The position numbers and the translations under genes are program-made. 64,000 nt of DNA from a virus. The stretch spans positions 62,001 through 126,000 of IMG/VR virus record IMGVR_UViG_3300034158_000023; one strand, given 5' to 3'. Below are positions 56,008-63,986 of this stretch, piece by piece. The notes under the pieces are model-generated. The model had not been told where the DNA came from. It saw only the letters and a list, made by a program, of their open reading frames with translations, and made no database searches. Position 1 is the first letter of the stretch. Each line of letters starts with the position of its first letter.

Positions 56008-56421
56008 ATGGCTAAAAGAGCAGCAAAGATCTTTTTGGGTGGTACCTGCAAAGGCGTCGATTGGCGCGCTGCGGTAATGCCAAAGATGATGAATGGTTAT
56101 TTCAATCCACATGTTACTGATCGTGAGTATCAAGAGTCTGACCGCGAAGAAGAGTTATTGCAACGCCGTTACGATTGTACCCACATGTGTTATGTTATCA
56201 CTAGTGGATCAGTTGGTTTCTACAGCGTAGCAGAAGCTACTGAAGATGTGGTATTACGACCTCACATCACGTACGTTTGTTTCTATGAAGATCCTGAAAA
56301 TCCATGGTCAGAGGAACAAAAGGTGTCTGTAGCCGCTACTAAAGCTATGTACGCTCAGTACACTAATAAAGTGTACGACGACCTAGAAGATCTAGTGGAT
56401 GCATTAAACCAAGTGCATTAG
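56008..56421 (+). CDS. Nucleoside 2-deoxyribosyltransferase-like protein
   Basis: 137 aa, AGGAGG upstream, 9 bases after phuZ. KIFLGGTCKGVDWRAAVMPKM...YFNPHV and CTHMCYVITSGSVGFYSVAEATED match the Nuc_deoxyri_tr2 family pattern (IFLGGTC-xx-WR ... YFNP ... YVI-xxxx-YSxxE). The family swaps bases on deoxynucleosides, and related folds cleave NAD-like N-glycosides. The YSVAE glutamate is the likely catalytic residue. Substrate unknown; placement with phuZ may point to nucleotide salvage or counter-defence. Confidence 0.75.
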   Translation: MAKRAAKIFLGGTCKGVDWRAAVMPKMMNGYFNPHVTDREYQESDREEELLQRRYDCTHMCYVITSGSVGFYSVAEATEDVVLRPHITYVCFYEDPENPWSEEQKVSVAATKAMYAQYTNKVYDDLEDLVDALNQVH

Positions 56422-56488
56422 TAGTAATGGTATGTACTGACATGTGGTAGTCGGCACATTCCTTTTATTTAATCTAGCAATTTGCTTA

Positions 56489-56513
56489 GCCACCTTAGGG
56501 TGGCTTTTTTTGC
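56489..56513 (+). terminator. Rho-independent terminator
   Basis: AGCCACC-TTAG-GGTGGCT followed by a T run. Ends the phuZ unit. The rest of the gap to 56640 shows no ORF. Confidence 0.92.
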
Positions 56514-56640
56514 TCTTATTTAACCAGAAGCATTTTAAGCCACTTTTTATAGTTTTGGCTACCTATCTACTAGGTTTCCAATAAAGTTGCTTATGGTGTG
56601 TTATATTTTATTTAAACACCACATATATGAAAGACTATGC

Positions 56641-56672
56641 ACACATATATTATCCTATTGATGGTACTATAA
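56641..56672 (+). promoter_or_regulatory. Early-type promoter motif (TATATTAT)
   Basis: ACACATATATTATCCTATTGATGGTAC, core TATATTAT at 56646-56653, in front of the small-gene array. Confidence 0.5.
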
Positions 56673-56686
56673 TAAAAGGATTATCT

Positions 56687-57031
56687 ATGACTCCAAAAGT
56701 TGCATTAGACGCCCACTACTTTAATTTAGCAGAACCTTTATCTGAGTACGTTAAAGAACAGGGCTGCCAAGGTGTCACTAAAGAAATACTACAAAGTGCG
56801 CTATGCGAATCGTTAGATAGAACTAATCTAGTAGCTATTTATAACGACATTGTTTTATCTCCTGATGAAAATCGCATTGCCACTAGATTATCGCGGTACT
56901 TGGATAAGTTCTCCTACGGATTCCTGGAAGCCAATATACCTGCTGGCCAAAATGGATTAATTGATGTACACACGGTTAAGATGACAAGTGCGTACGGAGT
57001 TGTTTTAATACAGAGAATGGACAATGTCTAA
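56687..57031 (+). CDS. Small array protein 1, 114 aa
   Basis: The start at 56687 (MTPKVALDAHYF) follows AATAAAAGGA. Helical body with LSRYLDKFSYGFLE near residue 70, then a final beta strand YGVVLIQRM. The same pattern (helix with R/L...F, then a last strand) is seen in the following genes, suggesting diverged paralogues. Overlaps the next start. Confidence 0.6.
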   Translation: MTPKVALDAHYFNLAEPLSEYVKEQGCQGVTKEILQSALCESLDRTNLVAIYNDIVLSPDENRIATRLSRYLDKFSYGFLEANIPAGQNGLIDVHTVKMTSAYGVVLIQRMDNV

Positions 57032-57545
57032 AATCGTCATATCCCACTGGGAATCAACTAGCATGATGATGCATGCTACTGGCTCATTTCTAAAGAAATA
57101 TGAAATACCTATTCTGGCTGTACCTAGATCTAAGGAGATTCTTGGCTTATTTGCAGTAGAGTTTGTGGATGGTATCCTACGCGAGATATCCAATTGGTTA
57201 CCTAGTCCAAAGGTTGATCCTGGGTTGTTAAGTTTGATGCGGCTGATGCCAGAGCTTAGACCGATTAGTGATCACCCGCTGTTCCATGATTACTCGTGCG
57301 ATGTGTTAGAAGCCTATCGTCAACAACTGCATGACGCTTTCATAGCTACTAATATTGATTGGGCTTGGGCGGAGTACAAAATCGTTAAGTTTGATGAACG
57401 TTCTATAACAGTTGAATATTTAGGGGATAGACGTATCCTGGAATGGGAACGTTCTAATAAAATAAAAGAAATTGCTCACGTGAGAGCTAATTATGCAGCA
57501 GGTAAAACAACAATATGTTATCCCAATGGATTTTTACGAGATTAA
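57024..57545 (+). CDS. Small array protein 2, 173 aa
   Basis: Starts in the end of the previous gene. Its middle has VLEAYRQQLHDAFIATNIDW and KFDERSITVEYLG, equivalent to the helix and last strand of the array pattern, plus an extra ~45-residue C-terminus. No family recognised. Confidence 0.6.
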   Translation: MSKIVISHWESTSMMMHATGSFLKKYEIPILAVPRSKEILGLFAVEFVDGILREISNWLPSPKVDPGLLSLMRLMPELRPISDHPLFHDYSCDVLEAYRQQLHDAFIATNIDWAWAEYKIVKFDERSITVEYLGDRRILEWERSNKIKEIAHVRANYAAGKTTICYPNGFLRD

Positions 57546-57891
57546 ATTTACTGAGGTGATACACCAACACAGCAGAAGATTAAACTCCGTAATAGATTTC
57601 ACTACACACATAGGTGAAATACTTCGAGGGGTGTTTGGCTTAGAACCAAGAGAAGGGTTACGAGATGGAGACTTTAAATACGATTTAGTCGCTATGGGAG
57701 TCCCTCCAGTAACAGCTGATTTAATCATCATCAGCCTGCTCAGGTTCTTAGAACATGCCCTAGTAGATCTACTGGAAGAAAAAGCCCACTATGATAATTA
57801 TAGTTGGGAATATCATAAAAGTGGAATTTTAGTTATTACGAGCGTGGAATATGAAAACAGCAGTGATAAACCTCAGAGAGCACTTAGTTAG
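57493..57891 (+). CDS. Small array protein 3, 132 aa
   Basis: Overlaps the previous gene by 53 bases; start ATG 57493 with GAGAG upstream (ATG 57526 is an alternative). Helical (LLRFLEHALVDLLEEKAHY), then the strand GILVITSVEYE. Confidence 0.58.
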   Translation: MQQVKQQYVIPMDFYEIKFTEVIHQHSRRLNSVIDFTTHIGEILRGVFGLEPREGLRDGDFKYDLVAMGVPPVTADLIIISLLRFLEHALVDLLEEKAHYDNYSWEYHKSGILVITSVEYENSSDKPQRALS

Positions 57892-58255
57892 GTGCGTAGG
57901 TTTACCGCTGGTTAGTGAGGTACCACTAGCTTTATTACTTAAATACGTTTGCACTTATCACAGTTACTTAAACTTAAGTGCCGATGTAGAAATGGCGTTA
58001 GATCAGTTCCACAACTACTTAGAAGTAGAACTGTCTGCACCTGTTAGTAATAAAGTTAGTGCTCTATCCACCTATGCCGTCGGTAAGCCTGATAGCTTCG
58101 TCAGAGATGTCAGAGTCTCCGTGCAAGTGTTAGCCAATAGGTTATATCCTGCACTGGAACAACTGTGTGTAGCTTCAGAAACCCCTAACTGGATGATGAT
58201 AGATTTTGTAGATTTTAACGTAACCAGTTGTAGTTTAGTCGTGAGGGTGAACTAA
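57851..58255 (+). CDS. Small array protein 4, 134 aa
   Basis: Overlaps the previous gene by 41 bases. Helical with SVQVLANRLYPALEQL and a final strand SCSLVVRVN. Part of the overlapping run. Confidence 0.58.
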   Translation: MKTAVINLREHLVRCVGLPLVSEVPLALLLKYVCTYHSYLNLSADVEMALDQFHNYLEVELSAPVSNKVSALSTYAVGKPDSFVRDVRVSVQVLANRLYPALEQLCVASETPNWMMIDFVDFNVTSCSLVVRVN

Positions 58256-58707
58256 TGTATGAACATCCTATTTTTATCTTCCAGATACCTATACAAGATA
58301 AAACACCACGAATAGATATGCTTCTAAGCAGTCCGTATATAGACAGAGAGTATATGTTATTCTATGTTTGTTACCTGCACATGACAGTGTATCAACGACA
58401 ACAACCCCTCCATCCAACATTAGTGGACATCAGTGCTAATCTATGTGATGAGTTGATTCAACATGCTCCTCCACCTAATTTGTTTAACAGTACCTACGCA
58501 GATGAATATACTGTTGAGGTAGAATGTTATCAATTTTGGTTTAAGGTAGCGGAAAGGTTAACTGAAACTATCGAGGATGTTAGAGAACTAATAGCACACG
58601 AACTTGGTAGCATCCCTTTAGGAATAGACGAGACTCATGTAGTCGATAGAGCGTATATAACTAGAGGTATACTAAACGTGGTGTTTAAGATGGGAGCAGT
58701 TATGTGA
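58255..58707 (+). CDS. Small array protein 5, 150 aa
   Basis: One-base overlap (TAATG) with the previous gene. Helical (YQFWFKVAERLTETIEDV) and final strand GILNVVFKMG. Confidence 0.58.
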   Translation: MYEHPIFIFQIPIQDKTPRIDMLLSSPYIDREYMLFYVCYLHMTVYQRQQPLHPTLVDISANLCDELIQHAPPPNLFNSTYADEYTVEVECYQFWFKVAERLTETIEDVRELIAHELGSIPLGIDETHVVDRAYITRGILNVVFKMGAVM

Positions 58708-59105
58708 GAACAGTCTTAACGTTTTCAGCTTTAGATTTATTCCTTGAGGTAGAGTGTCATCTACATTCAATGAACTACGTCAGGTACTCGGCGGATGATT
58801 TTATCCACCTAACTTTGATGTCATATGAACACGACACCATAAGAGAACTTGAAGACGGTGACGTGGAGACGTTAGTGGATAGTTTGTTTTTGAATGCTGA
58901 GGATTGTCGGAATCAGTATTCAGGGGAAGTGCCACTGTACGAAGATATATTCTTAACGTCCGTGTTGTTCTGTAAAGTTAGGGAAAGACTTAATTTTGAG
59001 TTACAGGCACTGAATGATCTTAATTACATTGAGTTCTATCAGGTGTTTGTAGGCAGAGCTCAAATCACAATTGTATATGAAGCTCCACGAGGTTTATATA
59101 GATGA
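58704..59105 (+). CDS. Small array protein 6, 133 aa, GTG start
   Basis: GTG at 58704 overlaps the previous stop (ATGTGA). Acidic helical protein (VLFCKVRERLNFELQAL) with final strand AQITIVYE. The frame is supported by its overlap with both neighbours. Confidence 0.58.
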   Translation: MRTVLTFSALDLFLEVECHLHSMNYVRYSADDFIHLTLMSYEHDTIRELEDGDVETLVDSLFLNAEDCRNQYSGEVPLYEDIFLTSVLFCKVRERLNFELQALNDLNYIEFYQVFVGRAQITIVYEAPRGLYR

Positions 59106-59539
59106 CAGATCAAGTAAAGGTGCATATCACTTATGTTAGACCAGTGAAAGAACCAGTGTATTATAATCATAACAGGAAAGACCGTTTTATTAACGCCCTC
59201 CCTACGAACATACAAGAAGTTCGTGTGATAGATAGGGACTATAGTCGTGAACTGTTCATGCGATTAGTCTACGTTATGCGGTATCAAAATGATCACGTGT
59301 ATACGGAGTTTATGGCACAGGCAGTTTGCGACTTGTTAAACCATTCTAGGGGGCTCAGTCCATATCAACTACAACGAGCTTTAGAAATTGATGACACCAC
59401 AACCCTAGAACTATTGGAAATCTTATACCAGTTTGAACGCGACGTAGTGTCTACATTTGCTCCTAACGTACCTTTACGTGATGTGATGTATTATATAGAT
59501 CCTACGACTAAAACCCTGTTAATTATTGTAAGGCGGTAA
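59102..59539 (+). CDS. Small array protein 7, 145 aa
   Basis: ATGA overlap. Basic N-terminus, helical middle (LLEILYQFERDVVSTF) and final strand TLLIIVRR. The last member with the array pattern. Confidence 0.58.
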   Translation: MTDQVKVHITYVRPVKEPVYYNHNRKDRFINALPTNIQEVRVIDRDYSRELFMRLVYVMRYQNDHVYTEFMAQAVCDLLNHSRGLSPYQLQRALEIDDTTTLELLEILYQFERDVVSTFAPNVPLRDVMYYIDPTTKTLLIIVRR

Positions 59540-59542
59540 CAG

Positions 59543-59953
59543 ATGAGCGAATTATTAAAATTGGGCGACGTAGTAAACTTTGAAGTTTACCCTACAGCCG
59601 TATTGGGTAACGATTTCAAAAACATGACAGTAGCAGCTATCTTAGATGCTGAGACTGCTCGTACTGCAATGCCTGGGGGCTTTGATGCTCAAGCTATGCA
59701 TGCTAACGTCTACAACACGTTACCTGAAGGCACCCCTAACAACTACACTCGTTACAACTACGTTAAACTGAAGTACCCTAACGGTTCGATTCGTATTTTA
59801 GGTATCCCTTGGATTAAACCTGAGTCGATCGTATCTAAAGTGGTAAGTCGTGGCGTGTTTACGATTGATGCGATAGGAGCTGCTGATGTAGCTATCATCC
59901 AACAAGCGATTGCTGGTGCAGGCTACAAAGTCAAAGAGTACGTGCTCGAATAA
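59543..59953 (+). CDS. Hypothetical protein, 136 aa
   Basis: Three bases after the array. Unlike those genes, it is beta-rich with regular codons (FEVYPTAVLGNDFKNMTVAAIL...YNYVKLKYPNGSIRILGIPWI), so it may be a highly expressed or virion-type protein. No family named. Confidence 0.65.
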   Translation: MSELLKLGDVVNFEVYPTAVLGNDFKNMTVAAILDAETARTAMPGGFDAQAMHANVYNTLPEGTPNNYTRYNYVKLKYPNGSIRILGIPWIKPESIVSKVVSRGVFTIDAIGAADVAIIQQAIAGAGYKVKEYVLE

Positions 59954-59967
59954 TAAAATATTTGAAG

Positions 59968-59985
59968 TATGTATATTATAGGACG
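59968..59985 (+). promoter_or_regulatory. Early-type promoter-like motif (TATATTAT)
   Basis: GTATGTATATTATAGGACG before the exported protein gene, core at 59972-59979. The context is short. Confidence 0.35.
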
Positions 59986-60002
59986 ATGCAGGGAGGTTAC
60001 AA

Positions 60003-60344
60003 ATGTCATTACGAAGAGCGTTAGTTATTTGTAGTGTAGGCCTTGCTCTTATGGGCGGCTCTAGTTACAGTAAAGCTGAAATGGTCTCCTTATTACCTGA
60101 ATTAAAATGTTATGACCATCCAACGTTGTTAGGTCGTAAGAGTTCAGATACGTTTAAAGACATTGTGTTACCTAAAGTGACTTTGAATGTTAGACTAATA
60201 AGAAAGCCAGGGAATGAACGTAGTGCACCCCCTACATCTAAAGAGCTCACCGAAGAAACCCTTGATATAACTCAGCGATTCGCCTTAGCCGACAGTTTTG
60301 GGCTGTCTAAGCTGCGATGCATCCAGAGCTATCAAGACAGATGA
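60003..60344 (+). CDS. Exported (signal-peptide) protein, 113 aa
   Basis: GGGAGG upstream. N-terminus MSLRRALVICSVGLALMGGSSYSKAEM has a basic start, a hydrophobic core and a SKA-EM signal peptidase I site near residue 25. The mature part has two Cys (about residues 36 and 106), possibly a disulphide. Probably periplasmic; could modify the envelope or block superinfection, which is inference. Confidence 0.65.
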   Translation: MSLRRALVICSVGLALMGGSSYSKAEMVSLLPELKCYDHPTLLGRKSSDTFKDIVLPKVTLNVRLIRKPGNERSAPPTSKELTEETLDITQRFALADSFGLSKLRCIQSYQDR

Positions 60345-60362
60345 CTCATGGTGAGAGGGTGC

Positions 60363-60518
60363 TGTATAGACACTTGTCAGAGAGCTTTGTGTTCATAGCG
60401 AGCACAAAGACGGTACGAGTGTCTATATAGGATTTATTTCGTCCACGGTTGTTCTTCTCGTATATCGTAGGGTATGTACGAATATAAGCAACAGGGTTTT
60501 CCTGTTGCTTTTTTTTGC
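60363..60518 (+). ncRNA. Candidate structured RNA with its own terminator
   Basis: A 10-bp perfect stem TATAGACACT (60365-60374) / AGTGTCTATA (60418-60427) encloses the hairpin CTTTGTG/CACAAAG (60385-60409). A further weak stem TCGTA/TACGA and a strong terminator follow. No ORF of useful length occurs between 60345 and 60581. Could be a non-coding RNA or 3' element of the exported-protein transcript. Confidence 0.55.
60486..60518 (+). terminator. Rho-independent terminator
   Basis: AAGCAACAGG-GTTT-TCCTGTTGCTT type stem followed by eight T. Confidence 0.93.
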
Positions 60519-60581
60519 CCGTTTTGAATTATAATTTACTATAACCCAGTATAAGTTGTAGGAACATTTGCGGAGTTACAG

Positions 60582-62819
60582 ATGACCAGTTACGACGATA
60601 CGATACCCAGTTACGATGAACTGCCAACAGTATGGCAGATTATGGGGACTGACCCTGTAATAGAAACAGTTAATCCATTTATAATGCCTGACAGCTACTA
60701 TGTGCGTGATCTTAACATGGTTGGTAGCGCAGTAGCACAGGCGGCTTTATATCTCTCTAAACGGACTGGAGACCCTATAGAGAAGTGTTTAACTTTCATT
60801 AAAGAGGAGATGAAACCTGGCGGTAAGTTTCCTTATAAAGATCCACGCATCCAGTATCTGGATTCTACTAATGAAGGTAACCGTACTTTAAAAGAAGGTA
60901 CGATGAGTGAGTTCTTATTAGAGGTCACTGAAAAGAAATACACCTTAGCTGCTAACTTAACAGCATATAACCATCCTGATGATAAAGAATCATTTACTGC
61001 TATGTATGCAGTAGGTGAGTATGCTAACCGTAAAGCCAACAAAGATAAACAACATCACTACGACCTGCTAGGCGACTCAGTGATGAAAGGTATCTACAAC
61101 AATCGCCAGAACCGTAACAAAATAAAACTAAACAGTATCTCTGGTGCCCACAACACAACCTCTAGCGCGTTATTCTGTCGTTCTACTCACAGTACTTTAA
61201 CTAGTACTACTCGTTGTGGTACTTCTAACACTAACGCTATGTTAGAACGTTTATTAGCAGGTAACAGACATTATTACGACTTAAATGCCGTACTGAATAA
61301 CATCACCAGTATTATCCACCTAGTGGACTTAGAGTTAGTTCAGAAAGCTATGGACGAGTATGGATTAGTTTATCCTACTACTGATGATTGTTTTAATGTA
61401 ATCAAACGTTCTACTGATTTATACTGGCAATGTAAAGATACCTCAGCAGAAACTGAGATTCGTGCCTTGTTAGATGCATTGACTCCAGTAGAAAGAGCAG
61501 CGTATCTTTATAACTGCGACATGCATTCACTGCGTACTTTAAACGATACGTTTGTACGCAGACTGTTTAAATCGTTATTAACCATTCCAGACAAAACTAG
61601 AATTCCATTTAAAGGGGATTGGATCAAACGTTTATCTGGTGATGATAAAGCTTTCATCAGTGTTAACGCATTCAACGTGTTAACTACAAGTAACCTGAAA
61701 GAAAGTACAGACGATGATAAAGAGATTGTAGACGCTAGCGGTTATGGTATCTATGCTACCTTTACTTACTTCGCTACGTTCTTCCAGGCGTTCTGGGTTA
61801 CTAAAGCTATGCCGTTTGAGATAGCTAGCTTCCCTGATTCTATACGACGTGTAAGTATCGCTTCTGATACTGACTCAGCTATCTTCACTAACCAAGATTG
61901 GGTAGAGTGGTACTTCGGTAAGATGAACTTTGGTCATGAAGGTTTGTGTATGGCTGCTGCGACTACTTATCTGTGTTCTCAAGTAGCTCAGCATGTGTTG
62001 GTACAGATGACTAGAAACTTTGGTTGTGCTGATAGACACATACGCGAATTCCAAATGAAGAACGAATTCTTGTTTAAGTTCTTCTCGTTGACCACGATGG
62101 CTAAACATTATTTTGCGGCTAAGCACACCTGTGAAGGTATCGTGTATGACGTACCAGACTGGGAGATTAAAGGTTCTAACTTAAAGAACACGAAAGCTAC
62201 AGCTGAGTTAATGGAAAGGTCTGATGGTCTCATTAAAGAAATAGCCCACAAAGTTATGGCTGGTGAGAAGATTCAACTGATTCCTATCCTTAAGGAGATT
62301 GCAGATAAAGAAACTGAGATCATCAACAGTATCAGGTCAGGTAGTACAGAGTTCTTTGCTACAGGACAGATTAAAGACTTTAACAGTTATAAGCAGAAAG
62401 AGAATGCTCCAGCTTGGCATAATTACTTACTGTGGTTAGAAGTCTTTGCTCCTAAGTATGGACAGACTCCTCCTCCAGCTTATACTGCTATTAAGGTTAA
62501 CATCGAGTGTGATACTGGCGGTAAGATGAGAGCGTGGTTTGATGACATGCCTGATCAAGAGTTAGCTACTCGTTTCCGTGAGTTTATGCTTAGGTATAAG
62601 AAAACTGCAATGACTGCGATTTGGTTACCTTCTGATCACGTTGGTGCTCACGGTATGCCAGATGAAATCATGATGGTTGTAAACGTACGTAAGATGATTA
62701 TCGGAATGATGAAGAGCTACTACTTGATCTTAGAGTCTCTAGGGTTCCATATCCTTAACTCTAACGATACAAGATTGATCTCTGATGACTTAGCTGGGTT
62801 TACTAAGAAAGCGGCATAA
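60582..62819 (+). CDS. Family B DNA polymerase, palm/thumb part (split gene)
   Basis: 745 aa. Motif B appears as KIKLNSISG (Lys180, Asn184, Gly188; the family pattern is KxxxNSxYG). Motif C is SDTDSAIF (Asp429-Ser432). A downstream AKHYFAAKHTCEGIVYD...WEIKGSNLKN at about 507-535 matches the KKRYAG...ExKGxxL region before the thumb. No exonuclease motifs and no motif A (DxxSLYPS) are seen, so the catalytic Asp of motif A must be in another protein. Motifs B and C are ~240 residues apart, far more than usual, so a large insertion splits the palm. Likely the replicative polymerase with a partner elsewhere. Confidence 0.8.
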   Translation: MTSYDDTIPSYDELPTVWQIMGTDPVIETVNPFIMPDSYYVRDLNMVGSAVAQAALYLSKRTGDPIEKCLTFIKEEMKPGGKFPYKDPRIQYLDSTNEGNRTLKEGTMSEFLLEVTEKKYTLAANLTAYNHPDDKESFTAMYAVGEYANRKANKDKQHHYDLLGDSVMKGIYNNRQNRNKIKLNSISGAHNTTSSALFCRSTHSTLTSTTRCGTSNTNAMLERLLAGNRHYYDLNAVLNNITSIIHLVDLELVQKAMDEYGLVYPTTDDCFNVIKRSTDLYWQCKDTSAETEIRALLDALTPVERAAYLYNCDMHSLRTLNDTFVRRLFKSLLTIPDKTRIPFKGDWIKRLSGDDKAFISVNAFNVLTTSNLKESTDDDKEIVDASGYGIYATFTYFATFFQAFWVTKAMPFEIASFPDSIRRVSIASDTDSAIFTNQDWVEWYFGKMNFGHEGLCMAAATTYLCSQVAQHVLVQMTRNFGCADRHIREFQMKNEFLFKFFSLTTMAKHYFAAKHTCEGIVYDVPDWEIKGSNLKNTKATAELMERSDGLIKEIAHKVMAGEKIQLIPILKEIADKETEIINSIRSGSTEFFATGQIKDFNSYKQKENAPAWHNYLLWLEVFAPKYGQTPPPAYTAIKVNIECDTGGKMRAWFDDMPDQELATRFREFMLRYKKTAMTAIWLPSDHVGAHGMPDEIMMVVNVRKMIIGMMKSYYLILESLGFHILNSNDTRLISDDLAGFTKKAA

Positions 62820-62820
62820 A

Positions 62821-62840
62821 AGGAGCTCCTAGGAGCTCCT
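62821..62840. terminator. Double palindrome at convergent junction, copy 2
   Basis: Same 20 bp as 49320-49339, again between a plus gene ending at 62819 and a minus gene ending at 62844. Likely bidirectional terminator. Confidence 0.65.
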
Positions 62841-62843
62841 TGT

Positions 62844-63908
62844 TTATGAAAACAATCTGTTGTAGATGAAGTCCATCTTCATGTTTACTAATGTAGATAG
62901 GACAGAATCACTATACCAGTTCTCATTGTTTAGTCGTTTAAAGACACGCTCAAATTCTACTAAGTGTTTGGAGTTCTCTGGGTTAGGTTTACATGTCCCT
63001 AACAGAATCAGATAATCCATAGTAGTTAAGCAGGCCATTGCTTTACCTAACCTAGTCGGTGCAAAGTATGGAGTTTGTGCGTAAGCCAATCCAGTCGTGC
63101 CACTAGGTAAAGGTACAGAACTCAATACGTCTGCCCACTCGTAACTTTGCTCAGTGAACCTGTCTCGCATAGCTGTGAGAACGTCATGAGTAAAGGTCTC
63201 AGATGAGGATAAAGAAAATGGAATACGTTTTAAAGTATCAGCTGGTTTGGGATATGTACCTTCCAGTATTCTTGACAACCTGTTCAACCACGCTACGTCA
63301 TTGTGACTACGTATCATGTTTGGCAATACCCAGTTAGCTATAAACTGTCCAGTTGTTTGTGGGTTATCAGGATAAACTTTAAGTTGATACTGACGCCAGC
63401 AAATAAACATGTACATTAACATTGCTGCATCTATACCGATTACGGAGAAGCTCTCTTCGTTGGTATTAGGAACACCGTTCAACAAAGTGTAAGTGATGTC
63501 AGTTCTACCATGAGAGAAAACTTTTAATGGTTCTAACTCATACCAAGGTTTATTGCTAGTACGATCTAACTCTACGGAAAGTAATACTTCCTCGTAGCCA
63601 TAAAACCATCCTTTGCGAGCAAGTTTAGCGGAATGGATGGCTCCACCAATCTTAAGTGCGTTACATACGCTAGGAGATACGGAATCACAAATATCGAAGA
63701 ACCTTTCTTTATCACCTGACCATACCACGTTCATGGTGTTAATTAAAGTAACAAGAGGATGGTTAGATCGAACAGTCTCTCCACTAGCCCTATAATAGTC
63801 AATGGCTCGAATGGTGTTCTCGTTAATCCGTTTTTGCACATAAGACATTTTAGGAAACACTAGCGAGCGACGATTGGCATCTAGCTTAGTTTTAAATAGT
63901 TTAATCAC
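62844..63908 (-). CDS. Hypothetical protein, 354 aa, GTG start
   Basis: Starts with GTG at 63908 (complement), with GAGG upstream on the minus strand. Helical, basic, no domain recognised. Convergent with the polymerase gene. The 23-bp repeat copy 2 lies about 55 bases upstream. Confidence 0.7.
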   Translation of the reverse strand: MIKLFKTKLDANRRSLVFPKMSYVQKRINENTIRAIDYYRASGETVRSNHPLVTLINTMNVVWSGDKERFFDICDSVSPSVCNALKIGGAIHSAKLARKGWFYGYEEVLLSVELDRTSNKPWYELEPLKVFSHGRTDITYTLLNGVPNTNEESFSVIGIDAAMLMYMFICWRQYQLKVYPDNPQTTGQFIANWVLPNMIRSHNDVAWLNRLSRILEGTYPKPADTLKRIPFSLSSSETFTHDVLTAMRDRFTEQSYEWADVLSSVPLPSGTTGLAYAQTPYFAPTRLGKAMACLTTMDYLILLGTCKPNPENSKHLVEFERVFKRLNNENWYSDSVLSTLVNMKMDFIYNRLFS

Positions 63909-63963
63909 GCTAATGTCCTCGAGGTTTAATGAATCTACATACGATAGCTTTAACCTGTAATAA

Positions 63964-63986
63964 TTTACACAGAGTATCTATTATAT
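63964..63986. repeat. 23-bp repeat, copy 2
   Basis: Identical to 21906-21928. Here it lies upstream of the minus-strand gene at 63908; read on that strand it contains TATAATAGATA, a -10-like sequence. A promoter or binding site is likely. Confidence 0.6.
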
